In this document: positions 35,555 to 42,998 of the stretch, one piece after another
How the letters are laid out: each line of letters opens with the position of its first letter
Numbering within the stretch: the stretch's first letter is position 1
DNA from: Gemmatimonadota bacterium
GTDB lineage: Bacteria > Gemmatimonadota > Gemmatimonadetes > Longimicrobiales > Gaopeijiaceae
Assembly (NCBI GenBank): GCA_022825135.1
Contig: JAJDYN010000005.1
Span: forward strand, 62,001-126,000
Direction: 5' to 3'
DNA: 64,000 bases
Position numbers and translations under genes: made by a program
Notes under the pieces: model-generated
Told to the model about the DNA's origin: nothing
The model's database searches: none
What the model saw: the letters and a program-made list of their open reading frames with translations, nothing else

Positions 35555-37700
35555 CGGCGCCTTTCCCCCGTTCCCGTACCACGAGAACCTTTCTGAGCTT
35601 CTCCATCACGGCCTCCATGTCCTCCGAGTATATGTTCTTTGATTCCAGATCGGATATAAGAGTCTCCATATTTTGAACGTGACTTTTCACCCGCCCCTCC
35701 TCCTCGGCGGTTACATCCCTGTGCACGATCCGGAGGCGACTCAACTCTTCCTGTGTCGGATAGGTAAAACGCAATTCGAAATTGTTTCTCCGCAACCTCT
35801 GGTACTCCTCCATGAGCTTCTCCATCCCTCTGCCTACTCCACAAACGCGCACCCACGCCTTGCTTCGCGTAACGGCTGTGAAGAGACGGTTTCGGATTCT
35901 GGCCAGGTTGTAGCCTGACGACCAGCAGTCGTGGGCATTCACAACATATACCATTCCCACTTCGTTGCCCTTGGCTCGATGTATGCCCGTAAAGGTCACG
36001 GAATCTGTTCTGGTGAACTCGTCGGGGGCCGTATCGACACCCGCCAAGTGGTTCGGGACGTCGTTGTCCAGCAACCGGCGGCGAATCAACCCTACCTTCT
36101 TCCTTGTGGTCACGGGATCCGGATTGATGACCATGATGTCCTCCTCGGAGATTTCGTCATTGCCGATGTTGTTCCTGATCTCACCAACGACCCATTCCGC
36201 CTGCTCTTGCTCAGTATCAAACGCCTTGAACTGAACGATGTCGTCCACCCGAGAATGCTTCTCCAGGAAGTCCGGGCTTGTCTCCGGAGACCGACCAAGA
36301 GCAACGGCTTCACCGCCCACCAAGGTTCCCGTTTCCACTTTGTAGCCAACATCGCTCCAAAGCTTTGGGTTGTCGAACATCTGCACCAGCCCGAGCCCGG
36401 TATTGGGATCGGCGTCCCGATACACACCGAAGCCCAAAGCGTGCGCGGTCGTGAGAATCGGGCGTGAATTACGGTAGCATTTCTCGAGTATGAAGTCGCG
36501 CCGCGTAGCGTCGTCCCCCCACTCTACATCCTCGCCGAAAATGACTGTGGGTGAAGGCAAGGGATCATGCAACAGGTTCTGGAGCTCGTCGTAGGCGTAT
36601 ACCAGTCTCCTGGGTTCTCGCAGGATGCCATGGCACAACCGGAGAAAGGCCGGGGGCAGATCCTGGGCTTCGTCAATCAAGATCGCGTCGAACAGAGGCT
36701 TCGACGTCCCTCGCGTCGCCAACGCCTGCGTGCAAACCTTCGCAAAGACGTCGTCAGGACCGAACTTCGCCTTCGCCCTGATGTAGTCGTAGTAGCGTAG
36801 CCCGTGGGACACACAGAAGTGATGGTATATGCCCTGCCTCTCCTCCCCCCCAGGCGCTCCCCACGCATTCACCACCCGCAGCCGACCCCAATCGGGGGGT
36901 TCGCCCGTCTCCAGGAGATGGAAGTCGTGAATGAGGCGGGTGAAGAATCCCTTGAGCGACCGCGTGTTGAACGTGACGGCGATTCGCCAGTCGGGGTGTT
37001 GCGCATGGAGATACGCCGCCTTGCGGGCGAGGACGATGGTCTTTCCCGATCCGGCGAGGCCTCGGATCCGCTGTACTCCGTCGACGGACACGATCACGGC
37101 GCGACTCTGTGTGCTATCCAAGGTCGCCATCGTATCTTCAAGGCGCTTCAGTTTGGCTCCCCGGGAGTCTGGCTTGATGACTTCTCTGCGCGGACGACCC
37201 TTGCGGATCGTGGCGATGTTCTCCAGCGCCGACAGGACCCCTCGGAAGACTTCGTCGTTGGGGTCTTGCCATTGCAGCGAATCGAGGGTCGAGCGGAGCG
37301 TCGATTCGGTGGCGACAGGATAATCGTCATCCCCCTGCGCCTTCGACAAGCCTAGGCTCGCGCGAGGGGCAAAGGAAACGGTGCTGACCCGGACTCGCAG
37401 CGTTCGACCCTTCATCAGTTGTCGGTACGTTCGCAGCTTGGCACCGAGAGTGTTGAAGGTATCGTCCTGACGCTCCCGGAAGCCCGCAATGGATTCGCTC
37501 TCAATCAGATCGAAGGCGACGACGCCGTGACGCTCGGACACCAGGAGGGCGTCGACCGGGTGCCGACCGCGGGGTGTCGGAAGAATCGGATAACCGATGA
37601 AGAGCCTGCCCTGGAAGGCGGTTCGGCGCTGAATGGCCTCCACCAACGCGTCGGCAGCTGCTGGCTTGGCGGTGGTTCCGTGGATGACGTCGATGCTCAC
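35544..37700 (-). CDS. SF1 (UvrD-like) helicase with nuclease-like N-terminal domain
   Basis: 718 residues. Residues about 20-120 (LFIGYPILPTPRGRHPVDALLVSERHGVVAFDLIES) resemble a NERD/PD-(D/E)xK-like fold, but the lysine expected after the second acidic strand is missing. The ATPase core shows Walker A GLAGSGKT near 210, Walker B DAILIDEAQDLPP near 340, ECKYRNSRP-type motif IV (EKCYRNSRPILTTAH), motif V GIHRAKGNEVGMVYVVN and motif VI RNRLFTAVTRSKAWVRV. GTG 37700 has GGAG nine bases upstream. It is translationally coupled to the DUF2290 gene. GC is lower than in flanking core genes. A role in DNA or RNA processing, perhaps defence, is inference from architecture and setting. Confidence 0.88.
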   Translation of the reverse strand: MSIDVIHGTTAKPAAADALVEAIQRRTAFQGRLFIGYPILPTPRGRHPVDALLVSERHGVVAFDLIESESIAGFRERQDDTFNTLGAKLRTYRQLMKGRTLRVRVSTVSFAPRASLGLSKAQGDDDYPVATESTLRSTLDSLQWQDPNDEVFRGVLSALENIATIRKGRPRREVIKPDSRGAKLKRLEDTMATLDSTQSRAVIVSVDGVQRIRGLAGSGKTIVLARKAAYLHAQHPDWRIAVTFNTRSLKGFFTRLIHDFHLLETGEPPDWGRLRVVNAWGAPGGEERQGIYHHFCVSHGLRYYDYIRAKAKFGPDDVFAKVCTQALATRGTSKPLFDAILIDEAQDLPPAFLRLCHGILREPRRLVYAYDELQNLLHDPLPSPTVIFGEDVEWGDDATRRDFILEKCYRNSRPILTTAHALGFGVYRDADPNTGLGLVQMFDNPKLWSDVGYKVETGTLVGGEAVALGRSPETSPDFLEKHSRVDDIVQFKAFDTEQEQAEWVVGEIRNNIGNDEISEEDIMVINPDPVTTRKKVGLIRRRLLDNDVPNHLAGVDTAPDEFTRTDSVTFTGIHRAKGNEVGMVYVVNAHDCWSSGYNLARIRNRLFTAVTRSKAWVRVCGVGRGMEKLMEEYQRLRRNNFELRFTYPTQEELSRLRIVHRDVTAEEEGRVKSHVQNMETLISDLESKNIYSEDMEAVMEKLRKVLVVRERGKGAGDG

Positions 37701-37999
37701 GGCGACTGCTCCAGCTGCGGGGGCATGGGGTACCGATGAATGGAGTACGCGGGGCCCGCCAATCAGATCATCGCCCTGTTGCGGCGCACGGCTGCCTCCG
37801 GGTGGTTCGGGGCGGTTGGGGCGTCAACCGGAGAGGAAGTTAACCCGCTGTCCGGGATGTATCCATAGCCCTTTGGGACGGAAGTCCGTGCAGGTCGCCC
37901 CGGCCCTGCCCGCTCGCGCAGTGTCAAACGGGCCACAGCGTCGCATCCGCAGGCGACACTGGGAGTTCCAAGCACCATCGCCCCCGGTCCCGGCCCCGC

Positions 38000-39118
38000 C
38001 TACACCCGGAAGAGCACCGACTCGCGCCCGTAGAGCCGGATCGAGCACCACGTCAGGAGCGCGAAGCCCAGAGCGTTAACGCCGGCCAGGAGCGCCAGCG
38101 CCAGCCAGTCGAGCTGCCCCTGTATGGCCTCCCGCATCGCCAGCGCGTTGCCGAGGATGGGCACCGCGTACACCGCTGCTCCGAAGGACGTCGGCGCGAG
38201 GGCGAAGATGGCCAGGAAGACCGACAGAAACACCAGCGGCGCAGTGTACATTCCCGCCTCGCGCTGCGAGCGCGCCCAGGTCCCGATCACCATGACCAGC
38301 GCGGACACCAGCAGGGCGAGCGCCGCGAGGTTCACGGCCAGCGCCGCGACCTGCGCCGGCGCCAGCGACAGTTCGCCCGGCCCCGCGAAGTCCTCGGGCG
38401 CGAGCCCCAGGCGGGCCGCCATCATCATCCCGACGATGAGCAGGAGCGACGCCGCCACCGCAAACGTCATGATGGCCAGGCTCTTGCCGATCACGATGGC
38501 CGGACGCGGCACCGTCGACACCAGGAGCGCCGCCAGCGTGTTCTTCTCCTTCTCCCCGACGGCGACGTAGAGCGCGCGCGCCGCGTTGGTGACCAGCAGG
38601 ATCACCGCCATGTAGGGGATCAGCAGGCTGAGCGCTCCGCCGATGCCGCCCGAAGTATCGATCAGCACGACCTCGAAGGGCCGCAGATCGCGCATGCGCA
38701 GGCCCCGCTCGGCAAGCCTGTCCTCGACGGCCCGCTGCTGCACCGCCTGCAGATCCTGGCGCAGCGACACCGCCGCGGCCCAGACCGCGTTCTCGGCGGA
38801 TGCCGCCCGGATCCGGTACGCGGTCCCTTCCCGCAGCACGGTCACGTGGGCTTCGCCGCCCTCCGCGACTTCTTCCAGCGTAGCGACGCGCACCAGCGGA
38901 TTGGCGTCGAGCAGCCGGCGCAGGACCTCATCGCCCCCCGGGGCGACGACCGGGACCGGCCCGGAGTCGTCCCCGGTCAGCCGGTCGAGGTTGCTGGCCA
39001 GCCCCATCAGCAGGGGGAAGAAGACGAGCGCGCTCGCCACCATCCCTCCGATGAGCCGGGCGTCCCGCCTCAGAACCCGCATCTCCTTGCCGTAGATCAG
39101 CAGCGCCTTGCGGATCAT
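38000..39118 (-). CDS. ABC-2 type permease (NatB-like)
   Basis: 372 residues from ATG 39118, which overlaps the ATPase stop as ATGA. One N-terminal helix (about 22-42) is followed by a large external domain and five or six C-terminal helices. The NARALYVAVGEKEKNTLAALLVS segment with EKEKNT is typical of the NatB/ABC-2 sodium-exporter-like permeases. It pairs with the ATPase encoded just upstream. The substrate is not certain. A decayed relative lies at 34760-34832. Confidence 0.88.
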   Translation of the reverse strand: MIRKALLIYGKEMRVLRRDARLIGGMVASALVFFPLLMGLASNLDRLTGDDSGPVPVVAPGGDEVLRRLLDANPLVRVATLEEVAEGGEAHVTVLREGTAYRIRAASAENAVWAAAVSLRQDLQAVQQRAVEDRLAERGLRMRDLRPFEVVLIDTSGGIGGALSLLIPYMAVILLVTNAARALYVAVGEKEKNTLAALLVSTVPRPAIVIGKSLAIMTFAVAASLLLIVGMMMAARLGLAPEDFAGPGELSLAPAQVAALAVNLAALALLVSALVMVIGTWARSQREAGMYTAPLVFLSVFLAIFALAPTSFGAAVYAVPILGNALAMREAIQGQLDWLALALLAGVNALGFALLTWCSIRLYGRESVLFRV

Positions 39119-39867
39119 CGGCCGCCCGCTTCCCCGTCGGCCCCGACAAGCGAAAAGAAGATGTCCTCGAGGTCCCCGAGCCCGGTCCGGGCCCGCAGCG
39201 ATTCCAGGGTCCCTTCGGACCTGAGCCTTCCCCGATGGATGATGCCGATGCGGTCGGCGAGTTTTTCCGCTTCCCACAGGATGTGGGTCGAGAACAGGAC
39301 CGTCTTCCCCTCCCCCTTCAGCAGGCGTATGTAGTCGATCACACGCTTGGCGGTGAGGACGTCGAGCCCGGAGGTGGGCTCGTCCCAGATGAGGATCAGC
39401 GGGTTGGTCACCAGCGCGCGCATGAGCACGGTCTTCTGCTTCATGCCGGTCGAGAACGTATCGGTGCGCTCGTCGGCGAACTCCGTCATGTCCAACAGAT
39501 CGAAGATGTATGCGAGGTTGTCTTCGATGGCGGCCCGGGCCATGTCGTTGAGGCGGCCGAAGAAGTGGCCGATCTCGCGCGGCGTGAGGCGCTCGTACAC
39601 GCGGGTCTCGTACGAGACGAAGCCGATCAGGGCGCGGATGGCAGCCTTCTCCGTGCGCACCGAGTGTCCCCGCACCCACGCTTCGCCCGAGGTCGGGTCC
39701 ATCAGGGTGCTCAGGATGCGCAGCACCGTGGTCTTCCCCGCCCCGTTGGGTCCCAGGAGCGCGTAGATCTCGCCCGGGTCGCAGGTGAGGTCCAGACGAT
39801 CCACCGCCTGCACCCGCCTGGCCCCGCGAGACCGGAATTCCTTGCTGAGCGCCTCGGTGCGGATCAT
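39115..39867 (-). CDS. ABC transporter ATPase (NatA-like)
   Basis: 250 residues from ATG 39867. Walker A GPNGAGKTT near 40-48, signature FSTGMKQK, Walker B LILIWDEPTSGLD and switch His in STHILWEAE. The length and the D/NatA style suit an ABC-2 exporter ATPase. An in-frame start at 39957 would add an unlikely basic leader. It forms an operon with the permease gene, overlapping by four bases. Confidence 0.92.
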   Translation of the reverse strand: MIRTEALSKEFRSRGARRVQAVDRLDLTCDPGEIYALLGPNGAGKTTVLRILSTLMDPTSGEAWVRGHSVRTEKAAIRALIGFVSYETRVYERLTPREIGHFFGRLNDMARAAIEDNLAYIFDLLDMTEFADERTDTFSTGMKQKTVLMRALVTNPLILIWDEPTSGLDVLTAKRVIDYIRLLKGEGKTVLFSTHILWEAEKLADRIGIIHRGRLRSEGTLESLRARTGLGDLEDIFFSLVGADGEAGGR

Positions 39868-39998
39868 GTCGTTCTCTTCAGCGGTTCTCCTCGCGTCCCG
39901 GCTCCGGCGCCGGCAACGGCCCCCTTGCCCTTGATCGTCGATGCCGAAGGCGATCACTATTCAGGGGAAGCCCGCGGGGGAGGACCCGGAGAAGCTAC

Positions 39999-41168
39999 AT
40001 GCGCACATGGCTTTCCGCGATATTGCTCGCCGTCCTGGCATGCGACGGCGGCACCGCGCCCTCGCCTCCCGCCTACGTCGTCGTATCGCCGGACAACAAG
40101 TTGCTGGTGGAGCCGGGCGCGACCTTTCGCTTCGCCGTCCAGGTTACCGACGCGCGGGGCTCGCCCATCACCGGGGCGGAGGTTGCCTGGTCGGTCGCCG
40201 ATCCCGCCGTCGCGACCGTCGACGCCAACGGACAGGCCACCGCCGTCGCAACGGGCAGCACGGAGGTCCGGGCCACGGCGGGAGACGTGTCCGGCACGGC
40301 CAGGCTGGAAGTGTACGTCCCTCAGCCCGTCGCCGAGTACGTGCCCGGCCGGACCTACTTCGGACGCAACCGGTACGTCGAGTACATCGCTGGCGACCTG
40401 CCCCTGGTAGTGAGCGCGGGGCACGGAGGCGGGGAGGAGCCCGACGAGATTCCACGCCGCACCTATGGGACCCTCGGGCGGGATTCTTGGACACAGGAGA
40501 CCACCCGCGCGGCTCGCGACTCGATCATCGCCTATTTCGGGGGCGGCCAGCCGCACATCGTGATCAGCCGCCTCCGGCGCACGCGCCTCGACCCCAACCG
40601 GGAGATCGTGGAGGCAGCCCAGGGGAGCGAGTTCGCGGAGCAGGCCTGGCGGGAATACCATCGCTTCATCGCGATCGCGCGCGACCGGGTCGCCGAGGAC
40701 CACGGCCGCGGATTCTATGTGGACCTGCACGGCCACTCGCACCCCACCCCGCGGGTCGAGCTGGGATACCTCCTCACCGGGAGCGACCTGAGCCGCTCCG
40801 ACACCCAGTTGAACGCACCGCGCTTCCCGGAGCAGTCCAGCGTCCGCTCGCTCGCCCGCCGGGTCGACCTCTCCTTCGCCGACCTCGTGCGCGGACCCGA
40901 GAGCCTGGGCGCGCTGCTGTTCGGGGAGCGGGTCACGACGGTGCCCAGCCCGCTGATTCCCGATCCGCATGGCGAACCCTTCTTCAGCGGAGGCTACAGC
41001 ACGCGCCGCCACGGGTCACTGGATGGAGGCGTGATCGACGGCGTGCAGATCGAGCTGCATGGCCCGGGGATTCGAGACACGGACGAGAACCGACGGCGGT
41101 TTGCGGGCGCGCTGGCGAGGTCGCTCAGGTTGTTCCTGGAGACGCACTACGGGTTTGAGTGGGACTAG
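39999..41168 (+). CDS. Lipoprotein with Ig-like domain and N-formylglutamate-amidohydrolase-like domain
   Basis: 389 residues. Lipobox AVLAC (Cys15). Residues about 25-105 form a Big_2-type Ig-like domain (VVSPDNKLLVEPGATFRFAV, WSVADPAVATVDANGQATAV). The C-terminal domain resembles N-formylglutamate amidohydrolase: VVSAGHGGGEEPDEIPRR near 133, SRLRRTRLDPNRE, and FYVDLHGHSH. The His and Asp/Glu residues for a zinc site are visible. ATG 39999 follows GGAGAAGC. It would act on the cell surface or in the periplasm; the substrate is unknown. Confidence 0.85.
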   Translation: MRTWLSAILLAVLACDGGTAPSPPAYVVVSPDNKLLVEPGATFRFAVQVTDARGSPITGAEVAWSVADPAVATVDANGQATAVATGSTEVRATAGDVSGTARLEVYVPQPVAEYVPGRTYFGRNRYVEYIAGDLPLVVSAGHGGGEEPDEIPRRTYGTLGRDSWTQETTRAARDSIIAYFGGGQPHIVISRLRRTRLDPNREIVEAAQGSEFAEQAWREYHRFIAIARDRVAEDHGRGFYVDLHGHSHPTPRVELGYLLTGSDLSRSDTQLNAPRFPEQSSVRSLARRVDLSFADLVRGPESLGALLFGERVTTVPSPLIPDPHGEPFFSGGYSTRRHGSLDGGVIDGVQIELHGPGIRDTDENRRRFAGALARSLRLFLETHYGFEWD

Positions 41169-41647
41169 CGGAATCCCGCTTTGAACGACCCTCCCCCCGA
41201 TCGGAATCTGATCCTTCCGCGGACGCGCACGGAGGGCGCATCTGGGCGGAGAGCGACGGCGAGGACCGGGGCGCCCGCTTCACGTTCACCGTCCCCAGCG
41301 CCGCGGAGGCCGGCGGCGACGTGACGGCGCCGGAGTCCTACGCGCGGGAACGCTCCCACCGGGATGCGGAGGCGACGCGCATCCTGATGGTGGACGACGA
41401 CCCGCAGGCGCTGCTCTTTGTCCGCGATGCGCTCACCACGGCAGGGTACGCCGTGCTCGAGACGGGCGAGCCGCGGGAACTGTCGAGCATCATTCGCGCG
41501 GAGCCCGCATCCTTCGTGCTCCGAGAGCTGGTCAACGAACGAAGGGTGGGCTACCGGACGCCGGCAACGGGTGACCGCCCCACGGGGCCTGCCCAGGCGA
41601 AGCCGACTCGAGTCGGGCGGCTGCCAGGGTGCACCGGCGGGCTGCCG
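41169..41647. other. Gap holding a degraded two-component gene
   Basis: About 480 bases with no intact gene. The first half carries the kinase/receiver remnant listed separately; from about 41510 to the PAP2 stop I recognise nothing. Confidence 0.55.
41222..41510 (+). pseudogene. Remnant of hybrid histidine kinase / response regulator
   Basis: One plus-strand frame reads HGGRIWAESDG.GARFTFTVP, the extreme C-terminus of a histidine kinase ATPase domain. It continues through a linker into ATRILMVDDDPQALLFVRDALTTAGYAVLETG, the start of a receiver domain with its acidic pocket. The kinase upstream part is missing and the receiver breaks off after about 45 residues. It is therefore a truncated relic. 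Confidence 0.65.
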
Positions 41648-42148
41648 TCAAACGATCAGCGCGGTGACGATCGCCGTTACCCAGCCCATGAGCACGTCGC
41701 CCGGATAGTGCACGCCCAGGTAGGCGCGCGACACGCCGATGGCCAGCCCCAGGCCGAGAACGGTGAAGGCCGCCAGCGCGGGGAGCGCGACGTACAGCGG
41801 GATGGCGACCGCCAGCCCGGCGGTGGCGTGGCCCGAGGGGAAGCTGAAGCGGTCGGGAGGTTTCAGTACGAACAGCCCCGTCGGACGCAGCTTCGGCCTC
41901 GCCCGATTGATGGTGCGCTTCATCAATTGCACCGCCAGGTGCGACACCGTAAGCACGGCCATGCATTCGAGCCCTACCCGGCGGAGTCCGGACGGGAATC
42001 CGAAGCTGAGGATCAGCGTGATGCCCACCATCGACGGCCAGTCGCCCGCATGCGTGACACCGCGCATGAAGATGTCCAGCCACCGCTTCCGGCGAGCCGT
42101 GATGACATCCAGCATGCGCTCGTCGTAGGCTCTCAGCGCTGCCATCAT
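41648..42148 (-). CDS. PAP2-family lipid phosphatase
   Basis: 166 residues with about five membrane helices. The phosphatidic-acid-phosphatase signature is complete: KRTINRARP (77-85), FPSGHAT (103-109) and SRAYLGVHYPGD (140-151). It removes phosphate from membrane lipids such as undecaprenyl diphosphate or phosphatidic acid; which one is not clear. Divergent from the polyprenol-kinase-like gene 123 bases away. Confidence 0.93.
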   Translation of the reverse strand: MMAALRAYDERMLDVITARRKRWLDIFMRGVTHAGDWPSMVGITLILSFGFPSGLRRVGLECMAVLTVSHLAVQLMKRTINRARPKLRPTGLFVLKPPDRFSFPSGHATAGLAVAIPLYVALPALAAFTVLGLGLAIGVSRAYLGVHYPGDVLMGWVTAIVTALIV

Positions 42149-42271
42149 GTTTGGATTCCTGGCGAGGTGTGCGAGGCGCCTTCCATCTTACGAAGAAGCG
42201 AACGGTCGGCAAGGGGCTCGAGGTAGCGAACGGCTTGGCAATTCCGACATCCGACGTGTAGCAGTGCGGAC

Positions 42272-42931
42272 ATGTTTCGCGTACGCGAATCCCGCCCACC
42301 CGCAGTCGAGACGGCAGATTTCCGCAAAATGGACCCGGCCCTGGAGAAACTGGTGCAGCAGACGCGCGGCCTGCAGCCGTGGCGGCGCGTCGTGCACGCC
42401 GGCTGCGGCCTGGGGCTGGTCGGGCTCATCTGGCTGGACGTCCTGCCGCCGCTGGCGCTTTCGGTGGGTCTCGGCGCGATCATCGCGGTGGCCGTCGGGA
42501 CGGATGTCCTGCGCCTCCGGCGACCCGACCTCAACCGCAAGTTCTTTCAGGTGTTCCGCCACCTCGCCTCGCCGCGGGAGTCCGGCAAGTGGGCGTCGTC
42601 GACCTGGTACGTGATCGGCGCCTCCGCGGTGATGCTGGTGTTTCCGAGCCGTGTCTGGATCCCCAGCATCCTGGTCGTCGCGCTGGCCGATCCGTGCGCG
42701 AGCGTCTGTGGCCAGCTCTGGGGCCGTGCCGAGCCGGGACAGCCTTCCCTGCTCGGGTCCGGGGTCTTCTGGGCGGTGGCGACGGCGTGCGTGCTGCCGT
42801 TCGCCGGGCCCGGCCCCGCGGTCCTCATCGGACTGGTGGCCGCGGCGGTCGAACGGTCGCCCATCCCGGTGGACGACAACGTGACGGTGGCCCTGGCGAC
42901 AGCGGTCGCGCTGACCCTGCTCGCGGGATAG
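42272..42931 (+). CDS. Diacylglycerol/polyprenol kinase-like (SEC59/DGK1-type) membrane protein
   Basis: 219 residues with about six helices. The region RKFFQVFRHLASPRESGKWASSTWYVIGA and the later VALADPCASVCGQLWGR, PVDDNVTVALATA resemble CTP-dependent lipid kinases and phosphatidate cytidylyltransferases of the DGK1/SEC59 type. ATG 42272 lacks a clear ribosome site; ATG 42329 (MDPALEKL) is an alternative. Its pairing with a divergent PAP2 phosphatase hints at polyprenyl-phosphate recycling, which is inference. Confidence 0.75.
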   Translation: MFRVRESRPPAVETADFRKMDPALEKLVQQTRGLQPWRRVVHAGCGLGLVGLIWLDVLPPLALSVGLGAIIAVAVGTDVLRLRRPDLNRKFFQVFRHLASPRESGKWASSTWYVIGASAVMLVFPSRVWIPSILVVALADPCASVCGQLWGRAEPGQPSLLGSGVFWAVATACVLPFAGPGPAVLIGLVAAAVERSPIPVDDNVTVALATAVALTLLAG

Positions 42932-42998
42932 GGCATCCGGCGCCGGCGGTGGCCGGCGGCGCGCGGCCTGCGCTCCCGCAGCCCCTCCGGGCGCCGTC

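Noticed and set aside
37701..37999. Gap upstream of the helicase gene
   Set aside because: About 300 bases with no convincing ORF, hairpin or known element; it probably holds the helicase promoter but none is clear.
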